DNA of 11,340 nt from Pseudomonadota bacterium (GTDB lineage: Bacteria; Myxococcota; Polyangia; Polyangiales; Polyangiaceae): the NCBI GenBank assembly GCA_023419055.1, contig JAEZYO010000890.1, forward strand, positions 1 through 11,340. The letters are read 5' to 3'. Below the pieces are notes generated by a model that was not told the origin of the DNA, did not search any database, and worked only from the letters and a program-made list of their open reading frames with translations. Shown in pieces: positions 1 through 7,176 of the stretch. Made by a program: the position numbers and the translations under genes. How positions within the stretch are numbered: the first letter of the stretch is position 1; each line of letters begins with the position of its first letter.

Positions 1-810
1 GGGACGGGCGGCGCCGGCAATGAGGACGACGAGGCGGATCTCGACGCCCAGGCGGGCGGTTCGAGCGCGAGCGGCGCCGGTGGACAGGGTGGTGCTGCGA
101 ACGCCGAGCCCGGTCAGGGCGGCGCGAGCACGAGCTACGGCGGAGAGGGCGGCGGGACCGCCGGGTCTCCGGACGGGCAAGGCGGAACGCCGGCGTCGGG
201 CGGCGGCGCACCGAACCTACCGGTCGATCACGGCGCCTCGTGTCAGGTCTCCGTCGTGAAGGGCAAGCCGCGCGCAGCGTGCGCGCCCGCGGGCGCCGGC
301 GACACGAACGCGCCTTGCTTCTCGAGCGCTGATTGTCGTCCCGGTCTCGGCTGCGTCGAAGAAGGCGCCGCCGCTCGCTGCTTGCCGTTCTGCTGCGCGG
401 GGGACAGCGTGTGCGGGCAGGGGAGCTACTGCGCGGAGCGCCCGCTCGCCAACCTCGGAGAGGACCCGCATCGCGTTCCGGTGTGCGTGCCCGCGGACGA
501 CTGCAACTTGAACGAACCGTTTCCTTGTGACGACGCGGGGAGCTGCAGCTGCGAGCAGGACAAGGCGTGCCTCGTCGTGCGCTCGGACGGGACCACCACC
601 TGTGCCACGCCAGGCAAGGGCAAGGCCGGAGAGTCGTGCCCCTGCGCGTGGGGTTACGTCTGCTCGCAAGCGACCGAAGCTTGCGTGCGGCTCTGTGAGA
701 CCGCGCGCGCCCTCGACTACTGCGGCAACACGCAGTGTCAGGCTTCGGCGGAGCTGCCGCTCGGCTGGGGTGTCTGCCTCTCGCCCGAAGACGCGTCCGT
801 CGCCAAGTGA
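1..810 (+). CDS. Secreted Cys-rich protein on a Gly-rich linker (5' partial)
   Basis: The reading frame is open from the first base to a TGA at 808-810, so 269 residues are visible and the N-terminus, presumably with a signal peptide or lipobox, lies outside the window. Residues 1 to about 75 are a low-complexity Gly/Ser/Ala/Gln stretch with GGxGG-type runs, a flexible linker. Residues 81-259 contain 25 cysteines, often as CxxxxxC, CC or CxC, which suggests a disulfide-rich extracellular domain. Gly-rich linker plus Cys-rich module is a common design for outer-surface lipoproteins in Polyangia; that link is family-style knowledge, not a domain match. I recognise no specific Pfam family and no catalytic residue. 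The last 73 bp overlap the 3' end of the convergent BrkB-family gene. Function unknown; adhesion, sensing or an envelope structural role are all possible. Confidence 0.75.
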   Translation, partial: GTGGAGNEDDEADLDAQAGGSSASGAGGQGGAANAEPGQGGASTSYGGEGGGTAGSPDGQGGTPASGGGAPNLPVDHGASCQVSVVKGKPRAACAPAGAGDTNAPCFSSADCRPGLGCVEEGAAARCLPFCCAGDSVCGQGSYCAERPLANLGEDPHRVPVCVPADDCNLNEPFPCDDAGSCSCEQDKACLVVRSDGTTTCATPGKGKAGESCPCAWGYVCSQATEACVRLCETARALDYCGNTQCQASAELPLGWGVCLSPEDASVAK

Positions 811-1790
811 GCGTGTTCGCCCGTGGGCAGCGACGGCTCGGCCCACGGCGAGTGGCGGCGCAGCCGGTGCTGACCGTCCGCGAGCTCGGCCTCGTGATCG
901 AGCACGGCGTTGAGCTCGGCGCCGGCGAGAAACACGTAGCAGAGCAGGTACAACCAGCCGAGCACGATCGCGACCGCAGCCAGGCTGCCGTAGAAGACCG
1001 CGAACTTGGCTAGGGTGCGCACGTAGGTGGCGAAAGCGGTGGAGATCAGGGCACCGCCCAGGCAGGCCACGACCACGCCCGGCCACACCCGCTTGGCCGC
1101 GCCGCGCAGCACCGCGACGCGATAAAAGCCGCCGAGCAGGAGGATGCCGACGAGCAGCATCAACCCGAGCAGGACCGCGTGCGTCACGCGCGCCACGGCC
1201 GCTGGCCCTCCCCAGGCCAGCCGTTCGAGCACGTGTGCCGGACCGCCCGCGATCTGCACGCTGAGCCACGACCCGGCGCCGAACAGCAAGATGACGCAGA
1301 TCACCCAGCCGAGTGAGAGCAGGCGCTTGTGCCACCACTGCCGGGGCGGCGTCGAGGCCGCCATCTCGAGCAGGTTCATGGAGGTGTGGAACGCGGCGGA
1401 CGCCATCCAGAGCGCGGAGAGCAGCACGAGCGGGGCGACGCTCCCGATGCTGAAATGCTGGAACTGCGACCAGACGATCTCGCGCACCTCGCTCGGGGTA
1501 AGGTCGAGCAACGCGGACACCGCGAGCTCGGCCCCGGTGTTCTGCTCCAGCAGCCGGCCGAGCATGAAGCCGGCCAGGGCGAGCATCGGGATCGCGGCGA
1601 GGAAGAGGTCGAACGTCATGGCGCTCGCCGCCTGTGCGACCTCGCCGTCGAAGAGCCGCTGACCGAGCAGCCAGGGTACGCGCGTGAAGCGGTGAGAGAG
1701 GCAGAAGGAGCGCGCCCGCCGGAAGACGAGCTTCGCGCGCAGGATCACGTCGGGGCGCCGGACTGAGCGGGGGCTACGGGGTTCGGTCAT
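738..1790 (-). CDS. YihY/BrkB-family inner-membrane protein
   Basis: A 350-residue protein starting at ATG (1788-1790), preceded on its strand by AGGGA about 8 nt upstream. About six hydrophobic helices can be seen (roughly residues 56-80, 115-140, 155-178, 200-222, 236-257 and 268-295), the layout of the YihY/virulence factor BrkB family (UPF0761; once misannotated as ribonuclease BN). Family-like stretches include the polar AASAMTFDLFLAAIP entry into helix 1, the FYR motif after helix 4, and the final FYGSL...GWLYLLCYVFLAGAELNA segment. The biochemical role of the family is not settled; transport or envelope functions have been proposed. A polar tail of about 50 residues follows the last helix, and its last 24 or so codons overlap the convergent Cys-rich gene. 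It is divergent from the yjbQ-like gene across a 47-bp gap. Confidence 0.85.
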   Translation of the reverse strand: MTEPRSPRSVRRPDVILRAKLVFRRARSFCLSHRFTRVPWLLGQRLFDGEVAQAASAMTFDLFLAAIPMLALAGFMLGRLLEQNTGAELAVSALLDLTPSEVREIVWSQFQHFSIGSVAPLVLLSALWMASAAFHTSMNLLEMAASTPPRQWWHKRLLSLGWVICVILLFGAGSWLSVQIAGGPAHVLERLAWGGPAAVARVTHAVLLGLMLLVGILLLGGFYRVAVLRGAAKRVWPGVVVACLGGALISTAFATYVRTLAKFAVFYGSLAAVAIVLGWLYLLCYVFLAGAELNAVLDHEAELADGQHRLRRHSPWAEPSLPTGEHAHLATDASSGERQTPQPSGSSAEA

Positions 1791-1801
1791 ACGGGCTGTC
1801 C

Positions 1802-1830
1802 CTGGCGCTGCCGGTCTCTTCGTGCATAGC
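1802..1830 (+). promoter_or_regulatory. Candidate promoter for the yjbQ-like gene (weak)
   Basis: A CATAGC hexamer (1825-1830) lies 7 nt before the GTG at 1838, with a poor -35 match CTGGCG at 1802-1807 and a 17-bp spacer. No SD is visible before the GTG, so a leaderless transcript would fit. The -35 match is only 3 of 6, so this is mostly inferred from spacing shared with the better promoters at 2749-2808 and 4747-4776. Confidence 0.3.
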
Positions 1831-1837
1831 TCAGGCC

Positions 1838-2254
1838 GTGCGAGTCCACCAAGAGCACTTCGAGATCAGAACCTCCGGTCAGGGGTTTTCCGACGTCACG
1901 CGCGAGCTTCAGCGCATCGTCGCGAAAAGCGGCGTAACTACGGGGCTTTGCACCGCGTTCATCCAGCACACTTCCGCCAGCCTGGTGATCCAGGAGAACG
2001 CGGATCCCGCAGTGTTGCGGGATTTGAACCGCTTCGCCCGCGATCTGGTCTCGGAGGATCGCGATTGGGAGCACGACGACGAGGGGCCGGACGACATGCC
2101 CGCGCACGTCCGCTCCGCGCTCACTCGGAGCTCGGAGATCATCCCCATCACTGCCGGAAAGCTCGCGCTCGGCACCTGGCAGGCGCTTTACGTGTGGGAG
2201 CACCGGGCGCGGCCGCACTCGCGGCGCATCGTCGTCACCATCCAGGGTGAGTGA
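1838..2254 (+). CDS. yjbQ: YjbQ/UPF0047 family protein (secondary thiamine-phosphate synthase-type)
   Basis: Starting at GTG 1838 gives 138 residues, the usual length of this family. Conserved segments are easy to see: GxCTAFIQHTSASLVIQENAD (residues 36-56, with His44), the acidic/His stretch DWEHDDEGPDDMPAH (76-90, with His79 and His90), and the C-terminal GTWQALYVWEHR (112-123). UPF0047 proteins form compact trimers with a His-rich putative metal site; YjbQ of E. coli is reported to have weak thiamine-phosphate synthase activity that can suppress loss of ThiE. The physiological substrate is uncertain, so the thiamine role is family knowledge only. No SD precedes the GTG. The stop codon lies 9 bp from the convergent DUF3052 stop. 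Confidence 0.9.
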   Translation: MRVHQEHFEIRTSGQGFSDVTRELQRIVAKSGVTTGLCTAFIQHTSASLVIQENADPAVLRDLNRFARDLVSEDRDWEHDDEGPDDMPAHVRSALTRSSEIIPITAGKLALGTWQALYVWEHRARPHSRRIVVTIQGE

Positions 2255-2263
2255 CGGCGGCGC

Positions 2264-2740
2264 TCAGCGCGGCGCGGGTGCGCGCTTCTTCTTCGTCGTC
2301 TTGGCCGCCTTCGCTGGCTTGGCCGCCGGTGGGCGATCGGCGACTCGATAGACGAGTCGGAGACCGGACCAGACTTCGTCGATCGCGCACACCTTGTTGT
2401 CCACGAGCCCTCCGGGCAGCCCGACCGCGCGCACCACGTCTTCGGTCATGTCGGTCGCGATCTTGGACGCTTTCTTCGGCCACGCGATCCAAAGTCCTCC
2501 GCTCGGCTCGAGCTTGCGCTTGAGCTCGGGGAAGCGGCGCTCGAGGTCCTTTCGAGCCTGGACGAAGGCGACGATCACGTCGAAGGGTCCCTTCGCGCGC
2601 TCCGCGTCGTTCGGCTTCACCCCTGGGGGGAGGGGCCCGAGGGCTTCGGCGAAGCGGTCGGGGGCGCCGGCCAGGGCTAGGCGCGAGCCCGGCTTGATCC
2701 CGAGCTTCTGAGGGAGCGGAGTGCCCGAATAGCCAGCCAT
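2264..2740 (-). CDS. DUF3052 family protein
   Basis: A 158-residue protein read from ATG at 2738-2740. The opening MAGYSGTPLPQKLGIKPG, the central GGLWIAWPKKASKIATDMTEDVVR and the later GLVDNKVCAIDEVWSGLRLVYR are the conserved blocks of the DUF3052 family, small soluble proteins common in actinobacteria and myxobacteria with no assigned biochemical function. The core ends near residue 133; a basic Ala/Lys/Pro-rich tail (PPAAKPAKAAKTTKKKRAPAPR region) follows, resembling tails that bind nucleic acid or polyphosphate, though this is only a guess from charge. No SD is visible; an unusually good promoter with a -10 box 8 nt before the ATG suggests a leaderless mRNA. It is divergent from miaE across a 76-bp region with a palindrome and convergent with the yjbQ-like gene. 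Confidence 0.85.
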   Translation of the reverse strand: MAGYSGTPLPQKLGIKPGSRLALAGAPDRFAEALGPLPPGVKPNDAERAKGPFDVIVAFVQARKDLERRFPELKRKLEPSGGLWIAWPKKASKIATDMTEDVVRAVGLPGGLVDNKVCAIDEVWSGLRLVYRVADRPPAAKPAKAAKTTKKKRAPAPR

Positions 2741-2748
2741 TTTTCGCG

Positions 2749-2777
2749 AGTTTTCGCCACACTGCGCGCAGTGTCAA
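2749..2777 (-). promoter_or_regulatory. Sigma-70-type promoter of the DUF3052 gene
   Basis: On the minus strand a consensus -35 TTGACA (2772-2777) is followed, after exactly 17 bp, by AAAACT (2749-2754), a 3-of-6 -10 match. Eight nt (CGCGAAAA) then separate it from the ATG at 2740, so transcription would begin at or within a few nt of the start codon. The 16-bp palindrome 2759-2774 fills the spacer and overlaps the -35 box. Confidence 0.6.
2759..2774. promoter_or_regulatory. Perfect 16-bp palindrome, candidate operator
   Basis: ACACTGCGCGCAGTGT reads identically on both strands, with its centre between 2766 and 2767. It overlaps the -35 box and occupies most of the spacer of the DUF3052 promoter, and ends 6 bp before the -35 of the miaE promoter. 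This placement is what one expects for a repressor or activator site of a dimeric regulator acting on both divergent genes. No regulator gene is present in the window, so the binding protein is unknown. Confidence 0.55.
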
Positions 2778-2779
2778 CG

Positions 2780-2808
2780 TTGCGCCGGCCCGCGGCGGCT
2801 CGTATAAG
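2780..2808 (+). promoter_or_regulatory. Sigma-70-type promoter of the miaE operon, probably leaderless
   Basis: TTGCGC (2780-2785) and TATAAG (2803-2808) are separated by 17 bp. The ATG of miaE begins 8 nt after the -10 box, so the expected transcription start is at about 2815, essentially at the start codon, and there is no room for an SD. The -10 match is 5 of 6 in otherwise very GC-rich DNA. Confidence 0.7.
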
Positions 2809-2816
2809 CCGGCCCG

Positions 2817-3395
2817 ATGCTCGACCTCCGCAGCGCGACACCGAAGGCCTGGCTCGACGCCGTGTTCGGCGACTTCGACGCTTTCATCGTCGACCACGCG
2901 GCTTGCGAGCGAAAGGCGTCCGCGACGGGCATGAGCTTCGTGGTGCGCTACCCCGACCGCCCCGAGCTCATCGAACCCATGATCGAGTTCGCGCGGGAGG
3001 AGCTCGAGCACTTCCACATCATGTACAAGATCGTCGCCGAGCGCGGACTCCGCCTCGCCGACGACTACAAGGACGAGTACGTGAACGGGCTTCGCGCGCA
3101 GGTCCGTACCAGCCGCGACGACCATCTCCTCGATCGCCTGATCGTCGCAGGCATCGTCGAGGCGAGGGGCTGCGAGCGCTTGTTCCTGGTCGCGGAGGCG
3201 CTGCGAGAGCGCGGCTCTCCGCTCGCCGACACCTACCTCGAGCTTGCCCGAGCCGAGTCTCGCCATCACGGCCTCTTCTTCCGCCTCGCCCGCAAGATCT
3301 TCGGGGAGGAGGTCACCCTTTCGCGAGGCACGGAGCTCCTCGACTACGAGGCGGAGCTCGTCGCTCGCTTGCCGCACCGCGCCGCCGTGCACTGA
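2817..3395 (+). CDS. miaE: tRNA-(ms2io6A)-hydroxylase MiaE
   Basis: A 192-residue ferritin-like diiron protein. MiaE hydroxylates the isopentenyl side chain of ms2i6A at position 37 of tRNAs reading UNN codons, using O2 and an electron donor, to give ms2io6A. Likely iron ligands are visible in family order: Glu31 in the CERKA segment, Glu62 and His65 in REELEHF, Glu115 in EARGCER, and Glu147 and His150 in AESRHH. Length matches the shorter MiaE group. The start is the ATG 8 nt below a strong -10 box; there is no SD, which fits a leaderless message. The modification requires MiaA and MiaB products made elsewhere. A glycosyltransferase gene follows after 11 bp and probably shares the transcript. 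Confidence 0.92.
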   Translation: MLDLRSATPKAWLDAVFGDFDAFIVDHAACERKASATGMSFVVRYPDRPELIEPMIEFAREELEHFHIMYKIVAERGLRLADDYKDEYVNGLRAQVRTSRDDHLLDRLIVAGIVEARGCERLFLVAEALRERGSPLADTYLELARAESRHHGLFFRLARKIFGEEVTLSRGTELLDYEAELVARLPHRAAVH

Positions 3396-3406
3396 GCGCG
3401 GGCAAC

Positions 3407-4750
3407 GTGAGTCAGTACCTCGAACGGTACGCGGAGCCGGAGAGCCGACTCGCGGGGCGCGTGGAGGGCGCTTTCGAAGCAGCGCTCGTCGTGCCGGCGC
3501 ACCGGGAGAGCGTCGATTTGCTCGACGGCTACCGCGCGGCCGGAGCGGCTGCGAAGGGACGCTTGCTCGTCATCCTGGTCGTGAACGCGGCGCGCGACGC
3601 GGAGAGCGAGGCGCTCGAGGAGACGCGCCGCCTCCTCGTCGAAATCGACGCGCGCCACGGCCCCGGCGCCGCTTTATCGCGAGAACCCGGCCTGTTCCGC
3701 TACGAGCTCGCCTCCTTCACGCTGCTCGTCGTCGATCGCGCGAGCGCCGGCGCGGAGCTCCCCGAAAAGCAGGGCGTCGGGCTCGCTCGAAAGATCGGCG
3801 CCGATCTCGCTTGCTCGCTCTTCGCCGCGCGGAAGGTCGAGCTGCCGCTCGTATTCTCGACCGACGCGGACACCGAGCTGCCCGCTGCCTACGTCGAGAA
3901 TGCTCGCCTCACGCTCGTGGACGCCGCGCCCGCCGGCTTGATCTACCCGTTCCGCCACGTGACGAGCGGGGACGTTCTGGTCGATCGCGCTACCTTTCAC
4001 TACGAGCTCGGCCTTCGCTACCACGTGCTCGGCTTGCGCTCCGCGCGCTCACCCTACGCCTTTCACACCGTCGGGAGCGCGCTCGCCTTCACCGTGCAGG
4101 GTTACGAGCTCGCTCGCGGCTTCCCCAAGCGCCAGGCGGGGGAGGACTTCTACCTGCTCGAGAAGCTCGCGAAGCTCGGCGTGCTCGCGGCTCCCGAAAG
4201 CGACCCCGTGCGCGTGCGTTCGCGCTTCTCCGAGCGCGTACCCTTCGGCACTGGGCCGCGCGCGAAGGTGATCGCCCGGGAGCTCGCCGCCGGCGCCGAG
4301 CCGCTCCTGTATCATCCGGAGATCTATCGCGTGCTCGGGCTCGCTCAGGAAGCGCTCGTCGCGCTCGCCCGGGATCGTGACGTTTCGCGCTTCGAGCAGT
4401 CGCTCGCCTCCGAGCCGGCCGCGCTGGCGGCCCTCGCCGATCTCGGTTTTCGATCCGAGGCTCCGCGCGCGCTCGCCGAATCGAAGACGAGCGTGGTCTT
4501 GCTCCGGCGCCTCCTCACCTGGTTCGACGGCCTCCGCACCTTGCGCTTCCTCCACGCGCTCGAGAAGGGACCGTACCCGAAGCTCCCGACCTCGAGCGCG
4601 CTCGCTGCCGCGAGCTTTCTACCCGAGAGTGCCCGCGCGGGTTCGCCCGACTCCGTCCTCGAAATGCTCCGAGAACACGACGACAGCGCCCGAGGGCCGT
4701 TCGGCGTTCCGGCCACGCTGTCCTCCTCGCTCGAGAGCCGCCCGGCGTGA
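3407..4750 (+). CDS. Family-2-type (GT-A) glycosyltransferase
   Basis: Starting at GTG 3407, 11 bp after miaE, gives 447 residues; the frame stays open further upstream only as a shadow of miaE. A GT-A core is visible: VVPAHRES (28-35) opens the first beta strand, LPEKQGVGLARKIGADLA (118-135) is the typical helix before the metal site, STDADTELP (151-159) carries a DAD motif for nucleotide-sugar and metal binding, and GEDFYLLEKLAKLG (from 245) resembles the ED motif of the catalytic base. No transmembrane helices are evident, so it is likely cytoplasmic. Donor and acceptor are unknown. The C-terminal 150 residues are helical and lack a match I recognise. No good SD precedes the GTG; coupling to miaE translation is possible. 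The link to tRNA modification may be only co-transcription. Confidence 0.7.
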   Translation: MSQYLERYAEPESRLAGRVEGAFEAALVVPAHRESVDLLDGYRAAGAAAKGRLLVILVVNAARDAESEALEETRRLLVEIDARHGPGAALSREPGLFRYELASFTLLVVDRASAGAELPEKQGVGLARKIGADLACSLFAARKVELPLVFSTDADTELPAAYVENARLTLVDAAPAGLIYPFRHVTSGDVLVDRATFHYELGLRYHVLGLRSARSPYAFHTVGSALAFTVQGYELARGFPKRQAGEDFYLLEKLAKLGVLAAPESDPVRVRSRFSERVPFGTGPRAKVIARELAAGAEPLLYHPEIYRVLGLAQEALVALARDRDVSRFEQSLASEPAALAALADLGFRSEAPRALAESKTSVVLLRRLLTWFDGLRTLRFLHALEKGPYPKLPTSSALAAASFLPESARAGSPDSVLEMLREHDDSARGPFGVPATLSSSLESRPA

Positions 4751-4776
4751 CGGCCGCGTGGCCTCTCGGTTAGACT
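4747..4776 (+). promoter_or_regulatory. Candidate promoter for the DUF2254-like gene
   Basis: GTGACG (4747-4752, 4 of 6 to the -35 consensus and overlapping the stop codon of the glycosyltransferase gene) and TAGACT (4771-4776) are separated by 18 bp. The ATG at 4787 follows 10 nt after the -10 box, so the leader would be absent or only a few nt. A GGGGA at 4778-4782 sits too close to the ATG (4 nt) to be a good SD. Confidence 0.45.
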
Positions 4777-4786
4777 CGGGGACTCC

Positions 4787-6388
<1,602 letters not shown>

Positions 6389-6483
6389 GTCGCTGCCCAC
6401 CCCCCGTCGCGTCTCGCGCGCCGCGCCGCGCCCGCGTCTCTGCCCAATCAAGCTGCGCCTCGCGGTGTCGCGCCTCGCGGAGG

Positions 6484-6503
6484 GTCGAACAGCTCCGTTC
6501 GAC
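6484..6503. repeat. 7-bp hairpin GTCGAAC/GTTCGAC
   Basis: Perfect 7-bp inverted repeat with a 6-nt loop, about 95 bp after the DUF2254-like stop codon. There is no T tract after it, so it is not a classical terminator. The GTCGAA half recurs in the 42-bp repeat array downstream (6567, 6731 and 6774), so it may be a decayed piece of that array. Confidence 0.45.
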
Positions 6504-6538
6504 GGGTGCGTCTCCATCATGGCCACGTCGCTCCAGCG

Positions 6539-6796
6539 GGCTGCTCTCGACATAGGGTGACGTAGGGTCGAAAAGGCTTACGGCTGCTCCAGAAGCAGGG
6601 CGCAGGGGGATTCTTTGTAGCCACCTGCAAGACGGCGGGGGCGATGGCTTCGATTTTTGTGGGTGGCTGCAAAGAAAGGGCGTGTCCGTGCGGATTTGGA
6701 GCACCCGGCTGCTTCCGGTCGGTCGCCGAAGTCGAATTCGGAGCACCCGGCTGCCTCTTCGTCGCCTACCGAGGTCGAAACGGAGCACCCGGCTGC
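6539..6796. repeat. 42-bp tandem repeat array (three good units, about four degenerate ones)
   Basis: The 15-mer GGAGCACCCGGCTGC occurs identically at 6698-6712, 6740-6754 and 6782-6796, exactly 42 bp apart, and a GTCGAA block recurs 8-10 bp before the second and third copies. The terminal GGCTGC continues leftward with the same rhythm: it ends at 6670, 6587 and 6544, with CCTGC ending at 6628, so spacings are 42, 41, 42, 42, 42 and 43 and the total from 6544 to 6796 is six times 42. Left-hand units are degenerate. In a minus-strand frame each unit reads as 14 residues beginning AAGCS; in plus frames, GAPGC or EHPAAS. No spacers unrelated to one another are present, so it is not a CRISPR array. 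Confidence 0.8.
6611..6676 (+). repeat. 20-bp imperfect inverted repeat, fully paired as plus-strand RNA
   Basis: Arms at 6611-6630 and 6657-6676 flank a 26-nt loop. As DNA three positions mismatch, but on the plus-strand transcript all three become G-U pairs, so the stem closes without a break; on the minus strand they would be A-C mismatches. The arms are also two successive 42-bp units (TTTGT at 6614 and 6656, CTGCAA at 6625 and 6667), so the hairpin is embedded in the tandem array. Confidence 0.6.
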
Positions 6797-6841
6797 GAGC
6801 TTGGACTGGGCAAGAAGGGGACGGGCGCTCGCTTTTTTTTT
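6795..6841 (+). terminator. Candidate intrinsic terminator: hairpin plus T9
   Basis: GCGAGC (6795-6800) and GCTCGC (6827-6832) can pair across a 26-nt loop and are followed directly by nine T (6833-6841). The stem is short and the loop long, so the terminator call is tentative; the T tract is the strongest part. It closes the right end of the 42-bp array, so it could end a plus-strand transcript of that array. Confidence 0.35.
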
Positions 6842-6942
6842 GGCAACCAGGTGCGGAGCGGTGCCGACCTTCATCTCGATTGGGACGGAGACTCCAATGG
6901 TGGCGTCTCCAGAGACGGTCGGTTCTACTCCTCCAAGGCAAA

Positions 6943-6990
6943 CGGCGTGCGGTGAGTGGGCTCTCCTCCGGGCTCGCTCACCGCACGTCG
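6943..6990 (+). repeat. 21-bp hairpin with a TCCTCC loop
   Basis: Arms 6943-6963 and 6970-6990 pair at all 21 positions on plus-strand RNA, with 17 Watson-Crick and 4 G-U pairs, around a 6-nt loop TCCTCC (6964-6969). The core GTGCGGTGAG/CTCACCGCAC (6947-6956 and 6977-6986) is perfect. On the minus strand four A-C mismatches would appear. No T tract follows. It lies 190 bp before the patatin start and could be a 5' leader structure, a processing or attenuation site, or an intergenic repeat element. Confidence 0.65.
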
Positions 6991-7131
6991 GGCGTCCGCG
7001 GCTGAGCGCGGGGTATGGAGTGGAGGCGCTCCGCGCCACGCGGCGCTCCGTCCCGGCGTGACGGAAGGCTGCGCTGGCCTCGAGGCGCTCGGTGGTCTCG
7101 TCGCCGGCTATGCGCGGGCTGGCACATCGCC

Positions 7132-7163
7132 TGCACGGAGGTCCGAGGGAGTGTGCACGGAGG
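7132..7163 (+). repeat. Two direct copies of TGCACGGAGG, 22 bp apart
   Basis: Identical 10-mers at 7132-7141 and 7154-7163 lie about two helical turns apart, just upstream of the patatin gene's SD. That spacing suits two protein-binding sites on one DNA face, but the copies also resemble SD sequences (GGAGG) and no promoter is clear, so a regulatory role is only a possibility. Confidence 0.35.
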
Positions 7164-7170
7164 CGCAGAA

Positions 7171-7176
7171 GAAGGA
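7171..7176 (+). promoter_or_regulatory. Shine-Dalgarno site fixing the patatin start
   Basis: GAAGGA ends 6 nt before the ATG at 7183. The frame stays open upstream to 7015, but that extension is Arg-rich, lies in repeat-like DNA and has no SD, and the patatin fold starts right after this ATG. Confidence 0.75.

Noticed and set aside
217..1338. 373-codon minus-strand frame spanning the Cys-rich gene and part of BrkB.
   Set aside because: Very Arg/Ala-rich with no domain, and it conflicts with the recognised BrkB frame on the same strand.
2252..2285. GC-rich small hairpin between the convergent yjbQ-like and DUF3052 stop codons as a bidirectional terminator.
   Set aside because: The stem is only about four base pairs (GCGC-TCA-GCGC) and no T tract follows on either strand.
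2771..3406. Upstream extension of the glycosyltransferase frame through miaE (659 codons in total).
   Set aside because: The extension is an Arg/Pro-rich shadow of the miaE coding frame; the glycosyltransferase fold begins after GTG 3407.
6698..6796. Short exact repeats at regular spacing suggested a CRISPR array.
   Set aside because: The exact core is only 15 bp, the intervening sequence is related between units (GTCGAA blocks, shared frame), leftward units decay, and no cas gene is present.
6578..7039. 153-codon minus-strand frame with 14-residue AAGCS repeats, considered as a repeat protein gene.
   Set aside because: No SD, no signal peptide, and the rest of the frame looks non-coding; kept only as an alternative explanation of the array.
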